From NCBI RefSeq assembly GCF_934309415.1, contig NZ_CAKRDI010000015.1, forward strand, positions 15,241 to 79,240: DNA of 64,000 nt, in the 5' to 3' direction. Source of the DNA: an uncultured Mediterraneibacter sp. Lineage in GTDB: Bacteria; Bacillota; Clostridia; Lachnospirales; Lachnospiraceae. The notes beneath the pieces were generated by a model. It was not told the origin of the DNA and made no database searches. It was given only the letters and a program-made list of their open reading frames with translations. The position numbers were made by a program, and so were the translations under genes. Positions 24,186 to 32,572 of the stretch are shown one piece after another. Each line of letters starts with the position of its first letter. The first letter of the stretch is position 1.

Positions 24186-25712
24186 ATGAAGAACAGAAAG
24201 ATCATGGCGGTCATTCTGGCTGGAGCTCTGAGTATGCAGCTTCTGACAGGGTGTGGTGCCGGAAATGACAAATCAGCAGAAAAATCACAGACAGAGACAA
24301 ACGCAGACAGTACAGATGGTGCAGCTAACAATGCAGAGTCTGCAGATCAGGAGGATGCTCTGGCAGATGGAGAGTATACCGTAGAAGTGACACTGGAAGG
24401 CGGCACTGGAAAAGCGACGGTTGATTCTCCGACAAAAGTAACAGTGAAAGATGGTCAGGCTTATGCTACAATCGTCTGGAGCAGCACTCATTATGATTAT
24501 ATGATCGTAAATGAAGAAAAATATCTAAATGAAAATGAAGGTGGAAATTCTACATTTACAATCCCGATTGACGGTGTTCCGTGTGAGATGGATGTTGTGG
24601 GAGATACAACAGCGATGAGTACTCCGCATGAGATTGATTATACTTTGACCTTTCAGTTTCCATCAGATGTAAGTTTTAATGATCTGGAAGAAACAGGAAG
24701 TCTGGAACTGGCATATGCAGACCAGTTCCAGATTGAACAATATGGAAATTACAGGATGATAACGATCGTAGACAACGGTCGTTTTTTGCTTATTCCAAAA
24801 GGTGTTGCTGTTCCGACAGATCTTCCGGACGATGTGGTAGTACTTCAGCAACCATTGAAGAATGTATATCTTGTTTCCAGCGCAGTGATGGATCTGGTAT
24901 GTCAGACCGGAGCTGTGTCTTCCGTAAAATTTACCGGAATAAAAGAAAAAGACTGGTATGTAGAAGAAGCTGCAAAAGCTATGGAAGAGGGAAATCTGAC
25001 CTATGCCGGAAAATACAGTGCACCGGATTATGAGATGCTTCTGGATGGAGGCTGTGGATTTGCAGTTGAAAATACAATGATCACACACAATCCGGAAGTA
25101 AAAGAAAAACTGGAAGAACTGGGGATCAAGGTAATGATTGAGCGTTCCAGCTATGAGAAACATCCACTTGGAAGACTGGAATGGATCAAGCTGTTTGGCG
25201 TTCTGTTCGGCAAAGAAGAGCAGGCAGTTGATTATTTTAATGATCAGATTGCAAGGATTGAGCCGATCATGGAGAAAGAGAATACAGGACTGAAAGTTGC
25301 ATTTTTTGCCGTTTCTTCAGATGGTTCCATCACGGTCAGAAAACCAAATGATTATGTTTCATCTATGATTGAACTGGCAGGAGGTATCTATTCCTTAAAT
25401 GGATATCTGCCGGAAGAAGAAAATGCGCTTTCTACGATGAAGATGCAGATGGAAGATTTCTATGCGGCGGAAAAAGATGCTGACATTCTCATATATAATG
25501 GTACAATAGAGGGAGAACTGACTTCTGTTGATGAACTGATCCAGAAAAACAGTCTGTTTGCAGATTTCAAGGCTGTGAAGTCAGGAAAGGTGTATACAAC
25601 GGGAAGCAACTTCTATCAGCAGACAAGTAAGACCTGCGATTTTATTGAAGACCTGAATAAAGTGCTTACGAACGATTCAGATACTGATTATGAGTTTTTG
25701 AAGAAATTATAA
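24186..25712 (+). CDS. ABC transporter substrate-binding lipoprotein with N-terminal NEAT-like domain
   Basis: A 508-residue exported protein. Residues 1-19 form a lipoprotein signal ending LLTGC. Residues 55-175 are a beta-rich domain (ADGEYTVEVTLEGGTGKATV) related in pattern to the tail of the chelatase encoded upstream. Residues 190-505 are a periplasmic-binding-protein type III (BtuF/FhuD) domain. It should capture a corrinoid, haem-like or siderophore ligand and hand it to the permease encoded next. The riboswitch upstream favours a corrinoid or cobalt-linked ligand. Confidence 0.85.
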   Translation: MKNRKIMAVILAGALSMQLLTGCGAGNDKSAEKSQTETNADSTDGAANNAESADQEDALADGEYTVEVTLEGGTGKATVDSPTKVTVKDGQAYATIVWSSTHYDYMIVNEEKYLNENEGGNSTFTIPIDGVPCEMDVVGDTTAMSTPHEIDYTLTFQFPSDVSFNDLEETGSLELAYADQFQIEQYGNYRMITIVDNGRFLLIPKGVAVPTDLPDDVVVLQQPLKNVYLVSSAVMDLVCQTGAVSSVKFTGIKEKDWYVEEAAKAMEEGNLTYAGKYSAPDYEMLLDGGCGFAVENTMITHNPEVKEKLEELGIKVMIERSSYEKHPLGRLEWIKLFGVLFGKEEQAVDYFNDQIARIEPIMEKENTGLKVAFFAVSSDGSITVRKPNDYVSSMIELAGGIYSLNGYLPEEENALSTMKMQMEDFYAAEKDADILIYNGTIEGELTSVDELIQKNSLFADFKAVKSGKVYTTGSNFYQQTSKTCDFIEDLNKVLTNDSDTDYEFLKKL

Positions 25713-25735
25713 ATAAGGATAAAAGATAAGAAATT

Positions 25736-26737
25736 ATGAAGAAACGCTATACCATTACATTTATTGCAATCATTATAATACTGGCCGGATTGTTCTGGTG
25801 GAATGTCAGTGCAGGAAGTGTAGATATGACACTGTCGGAGCTGATCGGAATTTTAAAAAGAGAATCGCAGGAATCCACACTGTATCAGATCGTCTGGAAG
25901 ATTCGTTTGCCAAGAATGATCGCAGCGATTCTATTAGGCGGAGCACTTTCAGTATCAGGATTCCTGCTTCAGAGTTTTTTCCAGAATCCGATTGCAGGAC
26001 CATATGTACTTGGAATCTCATCAGGTGCAAAACTGGTTGTGGCATTGACTATGATCTTTCTGTTAGAGAAAGGGATCATGATTAGTTCCTTTGGAATGGT
26101 TGCGGCAGCATTTGTAGGATCGTTGCTTGCTATGGGATTTGTTCTGTTGATTTCTTTTCGCGTTTCTCAGATGTCGTTGCTGGTTGTATGTGGAATTTTG
26201 ATCGGCTATATCTGTTCTGCAATTACAGATTTTTGTGTAACGTTTGCAAGTGATTCTAATATCGTCAATCTTCATAACTGGTCAATGGGAAGTTTTTCTG
26301 GTATGACCTGGGATAATATAAAGCTTATGGTTCTGATCGTCGGAGTAACTACATTTGTTACATTCTGTCTTGCAAAGCCGATCGGAGCGTATCAGATGGG
26401 TGAAAATTATGCGCGGAATATGGGAGTAAATGTAAAAGTACTTCGCATTGCTCTGATTCTGTTATCCAGTCTGTTGTCAGCTTGCGTAACAGCATTTGCA
26501 GGTCCGATTTCTTTCGTGGGAATTGCAGTGCCGCATCTGGTAAAAATGGCGTTGAAGACAGCAAAACCGATTGTATTGATTCCGGGATGTTTTCTGACAG
26601 GAGCTGCGATCACATTATTCTGTGATGGGATTGCGAGGACTGTTTTTGCACCTACGGAAGTCAGCATCAGTTCTGTAACAGCAGTCTTTCTGGTTCCGGT
26701 CGTCATTGCAGCAATGTTGAGAAAGCAGAACAGATGA
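25736..26737 (+). CDS. FecCD/BtuC-family ABC transporter permease
   Basis: A 333-residue protein with nine or ten membrane helices. GGALSVSGFLLQSFFQNPIA and GPISFVGIAVPHLVK are the hallmark motifs of FecCD permeases; the second is the coupling loop that contacts the ATPase. It moves a chelated metal or cobalamin through the membrane. It follows the binding-protein gene by 23 bases, so the two are cotranscribed. Confidence 0.93.
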   Translation: MKKRYTITFIAIIIILAGLFWWNVSAGSVDMTLSELIGILKRESQESTLYQIVWKIRLPRMIAAILLGGALSVSGFLLQSFFQNPIAGPYVLGISSGAKLVVALTMIFLLEKGIMISSFGMVAAAFVGSLLAMGFVLLISFRVSQMSLLVVCGILIGYICSAITDFCVTFASDSNIVNLHNWSMGSFSGMTWDNIKLMVLIVGVTTFVTFCLAKPIGAYQMGENYARNMGVNVKVLRIALILLSSLLSACVTAFAGPISFVGIAVPHLVKMALKTAKPIVLIPGCFLTGAAITLFCDGIARTVFAPTEVSISSVTAVFLVPVVIAAMLRKQNR

Positions 26738-26871
26738 GGAAGATGAAAGTATTCATTTTACGAACGGAAGATTTTAAAGAATGACGAGAATCCAGAAACG
26801 AAAGCAGTATGAAGCGTATAGGCATAAAAAGGCTGTTTTAAATATCAACTTGTGAGGTGAAAAAGGATAAA

Positions 26872-28086
26872 ATGGATAAAGTTAAAATAAAGAATAATTT
26901 TTTCAAATTAGAAAATGACTCTGTGGAAGTGAATGAAGAAAATTTAATTTCAAATATGACAGGCCAATCAGACAAAACAGAAATTCACACAGAAAACCTC
27001 ACGGTAGGATATGATAAAAAACCTTTGATCCATAATATCGATCTGTCAGTAAAAGCAGGCGAGATTGTAACATTAATCGGACCGAACGGATCCGGAAAAT
27101 CTACGATTCTGAAGACATTGATCAAGCAGTTAAAAAAAATTGACGGAACCGTTTATCTGGGAAATGTTTCTATGGAGACGATGAAGGACAGTGAGATTTC
27201 CAGAAATCTTTCTATGGTGATGACGGAACGTCTTCGCACGGAGCTGATGAGTGGACGTGAGGTTGTGGCATCGGGAAGATATCCGTACACGGGCAAGTTC
27301 GGTATTCTGTCTCAGGAAGACTGGGAAAAAGTGGATGAAGCCATTGCACTTGTTCATGCAGATGAAGTACAGAATCAGGATTTTATGAAAATCAGCGATG
27401 GCCAGAGACAGCGTCTGATGCTTGCCAGAGCAATCTGTCAGGACACAAAGATTCTGATTCTGGACGAACCTACTTCTTATCTGGATATGGGATTTAAACT
27501 GGATATTTTGTCGAATATCCGTATGCTTGCCAGAGAAAAGAAGATGGCGATTATTATGTCACTGCACGAGTTGGATCTGGCGCAGAAAATATCGGACCGG
27601 ATTGTCTGTGTTAAGGGTGACCGGATTGATAAGGTGGGAACACCGGATGAGATCTTCTGTGGGAATTATGTACAGGAGCTTTACGGAGTAGAACGCTCCA
27701 ATTTTGATCCGGTGACCGGACAGATGTTTCTGAGTGCAGAAAGTGGGACACCGAAAGTATTCGTAATCGGTGGTGGTGGAAAAGGAATTGCAGTGTATAA
27801 TCATTTGCAAAGACAAAAGATTCCTTTTGCGGCCGGAATTCTTCAGGAAAATGATGTGGAATTCTCAACAGCGAAAGCTCTGGCTTCCAGAGTAATCTGG
27901 GAGAGGGCATTCTATCCTGTCGGAGAGGATAAGATTTTTCAGGCAAAACTACTGATTGATCAGTGTGAGAGATGTATCTGTGCGGTGGAGACATTCGGAC
28001 CACTGAACGAGGCAAATAAAGAGCTCCTGTGGTATGCACAGGAGCGGGGGAAAATTTCCTGTTTCCTGTTCACAGGTAATCTGTAA
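26872..28086 (+). CDS. ABC transporter ATP-binding protein with C-terminal extension
   Basis: A 404-residue protein. Residues 40-260 are an ABC ATPase: Walker A GPNGSGKST, signature ISDGQRQRLMLARA, Walker B ILILDEPTSYLD and a switch histidine in SLHELDL. ASGRYPYTGKFG places it with iron/B12 importers. Residues 285-395 are an additional Rossmann-like domain (KVFVIGGGGKGIAVYNHL) of unknown role. ATG 26872 is chosen; GTG 26857 lies within the GAGGTGA ribosome site. The last residues (CFLFTGNL) are encoded by family B sequence, so the original C-terminus was altered. Confidence 0.87.
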   Translation: MDKVKIKNNFFKLENDSVEVNEENLISNMTGQSDKTEIHTENLTVGYDKKPLIHNIDLSVKAGEIVTLIGPNGSGKSTILKTLIKQLKKIDGTVYLGNVSMETMKDSEISRNLSMVMTERLRTELMSGREVVASGRYPYTGKFGILSQEDWEKVDEAIALVHADEVQNQDFMKISDGQRQRLMLARAICQDTKILILDEPTSYLDMGFKLDILSNIRMLAREKKMAIIMSLHELDLAQKISDRIVCVKGDRIDKVGTPDEIFCGNYVQELYGVERSNFDPVTGQMFLSAESGTPKVFVIGGGGKGIAVYNHLQRQKIPFAAGILQENDVEFSTAKALASRVIWERAFYPVGEDKIFQAKLLIDQCERCICAVETFGPLNEANKELLWYAQERGKISCFLFTGNL

Positions 28087-28096
28087 ACAGTACCTT
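28060..28096 (+). repeat. Family B partial module in tandem
   Basis: CCTGTTCACAGGTAATCTGTAAACAGTACC is a degenerate copy of the terminal palindrome, immediately upstream of a longer element. It encodes the end of the ATPase gene and its stop codon. Confidence 0.6.
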
Positions 28097-28100
28097 TCCT

Positions 28101-28244
28101 GTTTCCTGTTCACAGATAACCTGTAAACAGGAACGTATCTCGCCATTTAGAATCGCCTTTGGCGATGGGCGAGATACACTCAAGACAAAACGTGCATCCT
28201 CTATGTCAATCAGCGGAGTGATTGACATGGGAGTGAACAGTAAC
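28101..28244 (-). repeat. Family B full element, reverse, diverged end
   Basis: The terminal palindrome reads GTTTCCTGTTCAC..GTAAACAGGAAC, so CCTG/CAGG replaces ACTG/CAGT with pairing kept. The rest matches other copies, including the GGCGATGGGCGAGATACA arm and the CAATCAGCGGAGTGATTG hairpin, ending GTGAACAGTAAC. Confidence 0.8.
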
Positions 28245-28424
28245 ACGTTTAATTCAAATAAAAAATCAGTATAAGATGTAGATAACATTGCGGGTTAGAG
28301 CTATAATAAAGAAGTATTCCTGTTTGTAGATTCAGCAGAGCAGGAGAAAGATTTTAATGTAATACGGAAAAGCTTGTTTGGAAAATTAAGAGGCATCAGG
28401 CAGACATGAAAGGAGTGGCATTAA

Positions 28425-28955
28425 GTGATCGTCAGGACAGTAAAAGGAGATATTACCGAGATTAAGGATGCAGAGGCAATTGTAAATGCAGCAAATGAAA
28501 GTCTTCTCGGTGGAGGCGGCGTAGACGGAGCGATTCACAGAGCAGCAGGACCAGAACTCCTGGAAGAATGCAGAACGCTTCATGGTTGTGAGACGGGTGA
28601 GGCAAAGATAACCGGAGCATATAATCTTCCATGTAAATATGTGATTCATACGGTAGGGCCAATCTGGAAAAACGGAGACCATAATGAGGCAGAACAACTG
28701 GCCAACTGTTATTTTAATTCGCTTCAGCTTGCAATGGAGCATGGAATCAGAAGTATTGCGTTCCCCTCAATTTCAACAGGAGTATATCATTTCCCGGTAG
28801 AAAGTGCGGCAAAGATCGCAGTTGGTACTGTGAAACGATTCCTGAAGGAAAACGAGAAGGAATTTGATCTGATCGAGTGGGTTCTTTTTGATGATCATAC
28901 TTATGAGGTGTATGACAAAGAGGTGGATGCTCTGTATGATCTTTACAGACCTTAA
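28425..28955 (+). CDS. Macrodomain protein, O-acetyl-ADP-ribose deacetylase-like
   Basis: A 176-residue single macrodomain. [20 protein letters not shown] is the ADP-ribose binding loop with the catalytic D/G region, and [17 protein letters not shown] is the second phosphate loop. YmdB-type relatives hydrolyse O-acetyl-ADP-ribose or remove ADP-ribose from proteins. The start is GTG, nine bases after AAAGGAG. No sirtuin or ADP-ribosyltransferase gene is adjacent. Confidence 0.93.
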   Translation: MIVRTVKGDITEIKDAEAIVNAANESLLGGGGVDGAIHRAAGPELLEECRTLHGCETGEAKITGAYNLPCKYVIHTVGPIWKNGDHNEAEQLANCYFNSLQLAMEHGIRSIAFPSISTGVYHFPVESAAKIAVGTVKRFLKENEKEFDLIEWVLFDDHTYEVYDKEVDALYDLYRP

Positions 28956-28984
28956 AGAATGTTTACTGTAAGTAGCAGTAAAAA

Positions 28985-29050
28985 TGTTATTGTTCCAATC
29001 CAATCAGCGGAGTGATTGACATGAGGATGCGAGTTTTGCCTTAGATACCA
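28985..29050 (-). repeat. Family B fragment
   Basis: Contains the AATCAGCGGAGTGATTGACATG hairpin region and the GAGGATGCGAGTTTTGCCT stretch, but lacks both palindromic ends. Confidence 0.5.
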
Positions 29051-29073
29051 CTTGATAAATGCTTAAAAATAAT

Positions 29074-29102
29074 TTGCTATTTTCACTATTACGTGCTATA
29101 CT
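29074..29102 (+). promoter_or_regulatory. Promoter with no gene directly after it
   Basis: TTGCTA at 29074-29079, 17-bp spacer, TATACT at 29097-29102. The transcript would hit the terminator at 29113-29147 within about 40 bases. Confidence 0.6.
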
Positions 29103-29112
29103 TACAGTCGAC

Positions 29113-29147
29113 AAGGGTGTCAGAGGCAATAATCTGACATCCTTTTT
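29113..29147 (+). terminator. Terminator 10 bases after a promoter
   Basis: GGGTGTCAGA and TCTGACATCC form a 10-bp stem with TTTTT behind it. It may end the macrodomain transcript or define a very short RNA. Confidence 0.8.
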
Positions 29148-29344
29148 CCTGTTTATAGCATAAATTCGATAACAGACCAAAAAAAATTTAGGTTACGAAT
29201 GAAATCTGTAAACAGGAGAAGTCCCGGAAGATACATATGGAATGAGAAGGGACAGGCTTTCATGTTATCAGCAACGAGAAATTTTGAATGACTCGGACAG
29301 AACTGCATCTGATAACAGAATACAGTAAAAAGGAGGGAATAAAA

Positions 29345-30796
29345 ATGCAGTCAAACATTATTGTAACAGCAGTTGTTGTTGTGTATCTGCTTGTGATGCT
29401 TTTGATCGGATATCTTTCATCCAAACAGATCTCATCTAACACAGATTTTGTAGTTGCAGGAAGAAGACTTGGACCATTCTTAATGGCAGGAACGCTTGCA
29501 GCGACAGAAATCGGAGGAGGAAGTTCCCTGGGAGTTGTACAGCAGGGAATGGAAAGTCATGGAATCAGTGCTGCGTGGTATATTATCACAATGGGATTTG
29601 CTTTTGTGATCCTGACATTTTTAGCACCAAAATTCCGTGCAGCGATGGTGAAAACAGTTCCAGAATATTTCCGCCGTCGTTATGGAAAACCGTCTGGAAT
29701 CATCACAGCACTGATCATGTTTGTTCCACTGATCGGACTTACAGCAGGTCAGTTTATTGCATCTTCAGTTATCTTATCAACCATGCTCGGTATGAACTAT
29801 AAAACAGCCGTATTGATTGTTGGTGTGGTTGTAACAATTTATGCAATCATGGGTGGACTCTGGAGCGTAACACTGACGGACTTTGTTCAGGTATTTCTGA
29901 TTGTAGCTGGTATGATCATTGCACTTCCATTTGGAATGAAACTTGCCGGAGGATGGGATCAGGTAGTCGCAAATGTTCCGGCAGAGACATTTGATATGTT
30001 CAAGGGTTATAATGTGGTAGATGTTATCAGTCTTACCATTATGTATGTTGCAACCTTTACAGTTGGACAGGAAGCCGTATCCAGGTATTATGCGGCACGT
30101 GACGGAAAAGCAGCAAGACAGGGATCTATCCTTGCAGCGATTGTCAACTTTATCTATGCTTTTGTTCCGACTATTATGGGAATCATTGTACTTGCACTGA
30201 TCAACATGGGGAAATTCAATGCAGCAGATTTCCAGGATATCGGAGCCCGTTATGCACTTCCGGTTCTGGCAATGGAAGCAATGCCGGCATTTATCTGCGG
30301 ACTTCTGTTTGCGGGAATTGTATCTGCAACGATGTCCAGTGCAGACTCTGATCTGCTTGGAGCAGGATCTATTTTTGCAAATGATATCTATAAGATCATC
30401 ATTAAACCAGAAGCATCTGATAAAGAAGTTATGATCGTTACCCGTGTGACAATGGCAGTTGTAGGTGTTTGTGCGACATTGATCGCGTTGTTTAATACAT
30501 CAAGCATTGTATCAATCCTTATGTTTGCATTTACACTTCGTGCGGCAGGATCTTTCTTCCCATATGTACTTGGACACTACTGGAAAGGTGCATCACAGGC
30601 AGGAACAATGGCTTCTCTGATCGCAGGAACAATCGTTGTAGTTTATCTGGAGCATATTTCAGGAGGAGATCTGTTCGGAGTACACTTTAATCAGCCGATT
30701 ATTCCGGGTCTGGTTGCAGCACTGATTGCTTTCCTGATTTTCTCAATGGTTATGCCACCGAGAAAGAAGACAACAGAACTGGCATCTGAAGAGTAA
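29345..30796 (+). CDS. Sodium:solute symporter (SSS family)
   Basis: A 483-residue membrane protein with about thirteen helices. FVVAGRRLGPFLMAGTLAAT and GGLWSVTLTDFVQ are characteristic of the SSS family, which also includes PanF and PutP. ATMSSADSDLLGAGSIFAND is the sodium-site region near TM8. Substrate is not evident; there are no linked catabolic genes. The ATG at 29345 follows AAGGAGGGAA; the more upstream in-frame ATG at 29288 lacks a site. Confidence 0.9.
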   Translation: MQSNIIVTAVVVVYLLVMLLIGYLSSKQISSNTDFVVAGRRLGPFLMAGTLAATEIGGGSSLGVVQQGMESHGISAAWYIITMGFAFVILTFLAPKFRAAMVKTVPEYFRRRYGKPSGIITALIMFVPLIGLTAGQFIASSVILSTMLGMNYKTAVLIVGVVVTIYAIMGGLWSVTLTDFVQVFLIVAGMIIALPFGMKLAGGWDQVVANVPAETFDMFKGYNVVDVISLTIMYVATFTVGQEAVSRYYAARDGKAARQGSILAAIVNFIYAFVPTIMGIIVLALINMGKFNAADFQDIGARYALPVLAMEAMPAFICGLLFAGIVSATMSSADSDLLGAGSIFANDIYKIIIKPEASDKEVMIVTRVTMAVVGVCATLIALFNTSSIVSILMFAFTLRAAGSFFPYVLGHYWKGASQAGTMASLIAGTIVVVYLEHISGGDLFGVHFNQPIIPGLVAALIAFLIFSMVMPPRKKTTELASEE

Positions 30797-30797
30797 A

Positions 30798-30831
30798 AGG
30801 CTACTATTTGCAGTTATAATGTGAATAGTAA
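30798..30831. repeat. Family B short element, degenerate
   Basis: GCTACTATTTGCAGTTATAATGTGAATAGTAAT has ACTATT/AATAGT in place of ACTGTT/AACAGT, so the ends still pair. Confidence 0.5.
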
Positions 30832-30870
30832 TAGAAAATTTGCTTGTGGGAACAAAATAAAAGGTAATTA

Positions 30871-30918
30871 AAAAACGTTGGAAATTTTGAGATGTCCGAT
30901 CAAATTTCCAACGTTTTT
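30871..30918. terminator. Bidirectional terminator between SSS and sstT
   Basis: AAAAACGTTGGAAATTTTGA and TCAAATTTCCAACGTTTTT form a long stem between two convergent genes, with A and T tracts suiting both strands. Confidence 0.88.
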
Positions 30919-30973
30919 AAGTTTGATATGAATAAATATTACAAGAAATGAGATTGAAAGTGATTCTTCATTT

Positions 30974-32194
30974 CTATTTTGCTTTTGCTTTACGTTCCGC
31001 CATTTTACAAACACATGCAGTAAACAGAACGTCTGTAGAAGAGTTCAGTGCAGTCTCACAGGAATCCTGAATAACTCCTACAATGAATCCTACTCCGACT
31101 ACCTGCATTGCCACGTCATTCGGAATACCGAACAGGCTGCAGGCCATAGGAATCAGAAGCAATGATCCACCGGCAACACCGGATGCTCCGGCAGCACTTG
31201 CAGCAGCAAGCGCACAAAGAATCAGTGCAGAAAGGAAATCAACATGGATATCCAGAGTGTGTGCAGCAGCCAGTGACATAACAGAGATTGTGATTGCTGC
31301 TCCGGCCATATTGATTGTTGCTCCCAGTGGAATGGAGATAGAATATGTATCTTCATCCAGATCCAGTTCTTTACAGAGACGCATATTTACCGGAATATTT
31401 GCTGCTGAACTTCTTGTAAAGAATGCAGTCAATCCACTGTCTTTCAGACACTTAAGAACCAGCGGATATGGGTTCTCGCGAGTGCAGAGGAAGGTGATGA
31501 TCGGATTCATAATCAATGCCACGAAGAGCATAGTTCCAACCAGTACACAGATCAGATGACCATAGCTTAAAAGAACGTCCAGTCCCTGTTCGGAAATGGT
31601 TGTAAAAATAAGTCCCATGATACCAAATGGTGCAAGGTTAATAATCCATTTTACAACGGTAGATACAGCATCAGAAATATTCTCCAGTACGAGTTTTGTT
31701 GTATCGCTGGAACGTTTCAGAGCGACTCCGAGAAGGATTGCCCATGCAAGGATACCGATATAATTTGCATTTACAAGTGAATCAATCGGATTGGAAACCA
31801 GATTCATCAACAGATTATGAAGTACATCAAGTACATTGCTCGGCGGAGTAATATCCTGTGTATTTGTGTTTTCTGAAAATGTCAGTGTTACCGGGAAAAC
31901 ATAGCTTACAAGTACTGCTGACAATGCAGATAACAAGTTCCCCAGAATATAAAGGATTGCTACGAAAGACATATTTGTCTTCTGTCCTTTTCCCATGTGA
32001 CTCAAAGCACTGATAATCAGTGCGAATACAAGTAACGGTGCAATACCACGAAGTGCACCGACGAAAAGATCACCGATAATCGAGATCCAGGATGCCTGAG
32101 GAATTGTAAGTCCAAGGATAATTCCAATGACCAGACCAACAATAATTCGTAAAATCAGGCTGCTGTTGTTCCATTTTTCAATTAGTGTTTTCAT
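30974..32194 (-). CDS. sstT: Serine/threonine:sodium symporter
   Basis: A 406-residue member of the dicarboxylate/amino acid:cation symporter family. It has hairpin motifs [15 protein letters not shown] (HP1 serines) and [17 protein letters not shown] (TM7 NMxG), and the region [20 protein letters not shown]. These match SstT, which imports serine and threonine with sodium. It is convergent with the SSS gene and divergent from an NSS transporter. Confidence 0.92.
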   Translation of the reverse strand: MKTLIEKWNNSSLILRIIVGLVIGIILGLTIPQASWISIIGDLFVGALRGIAPLLVFALIISALSHMGKGQKTNMSFVAILYILGNLLSALSAVLVSYVFPVTLTFSENTNTQDITPPSNVLDVLHNLLMNLVSNPIDSLVNANYIGILAWAILLGVALKRSSDTTKLVLENISDAVSTVVKWIINLAPFGIMGLIFTTISEQGLDVLLSYGHLICVLVGTMLFVALIMNPIITFLCTRENPYPLVLKCLKDSGLTAFFTRSSAANIPVNMRLCKELDLDEDTYSISIPLGATINMAGAAITISVMSLAAAHTLDIHVDFLSALILCALAAASAAGASGVAGGSLLLIPMACSLFGIPNDVAMQVVGVGFIVGVIQDSCETALNSSTDVLFTACVCKMAERKAKAK

Positions 32195-32368
32195 AAATTC
32201 ATTCCCTTGATTTTATAGATTTATTCAGATCAGCGTCGCTTAGATACAATAGAAAGGATTAGGATGTGTTAAATAAAACTGTAATACTGTTACTTTTGCA
32301 TGGTAAAGCGATAAAATAAATATCCGAATAGGTAAAATTATAATAAAAAAACTGGAAAATGTAAATAT

Positions 32369-32414
32369 AAAATCACTATATTGCTTTATAAAATTAAAGC
32401 AATATAGTGATTTT
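32369..32414. repeat. Perfect 20-bp AT-rich inverted repeat
   Basis: AAAATCACTATATTGCTTTA, a 6-base loop and its exact complement, between divergent sstT and the NSS gene and upstream of the NSS promoter. It could be an operator, a hairpin terminator for antisense reading, or a mobile-element trace. It does not match families A, B or C. Confidence 0.85.
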
Positions 32415-32447
32415 GATCAAAAAGGATGTAAATTTGTCTGAATTAGA

Positions 32448-32476
32448 TTGGATTTAAAAGAGAAATATACTATAAT
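32448..32476 (+). promoter_or_regulatory. Promoter of the first NSS transporter
   Basis: TTGGAT at 32448-32453, 17-bp spacer, TATAAT at 32471-32476. The 90-base leader carries a CCCGGT/ACCGGG hairpin at about 32512-32528. Confidence 0.75.
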
Positions 32477-32572
32477 AAAAAGACTGACCTGTTTATTAAA
32501 TGAACTAAATTACCCGGTAAGAACCGGGGGAAAGGAAAATCTGATCCTATATGATTAGATAAATTATGTAGA

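Noticed and set aside
32541..32572. Tiny leader frames (ATG ATT AGA TAA and the start-stop ATGTAG) before the first NSS gene.
   Set aside because: Too short to separate from chance. They could influence initiation but nothing further supports it.
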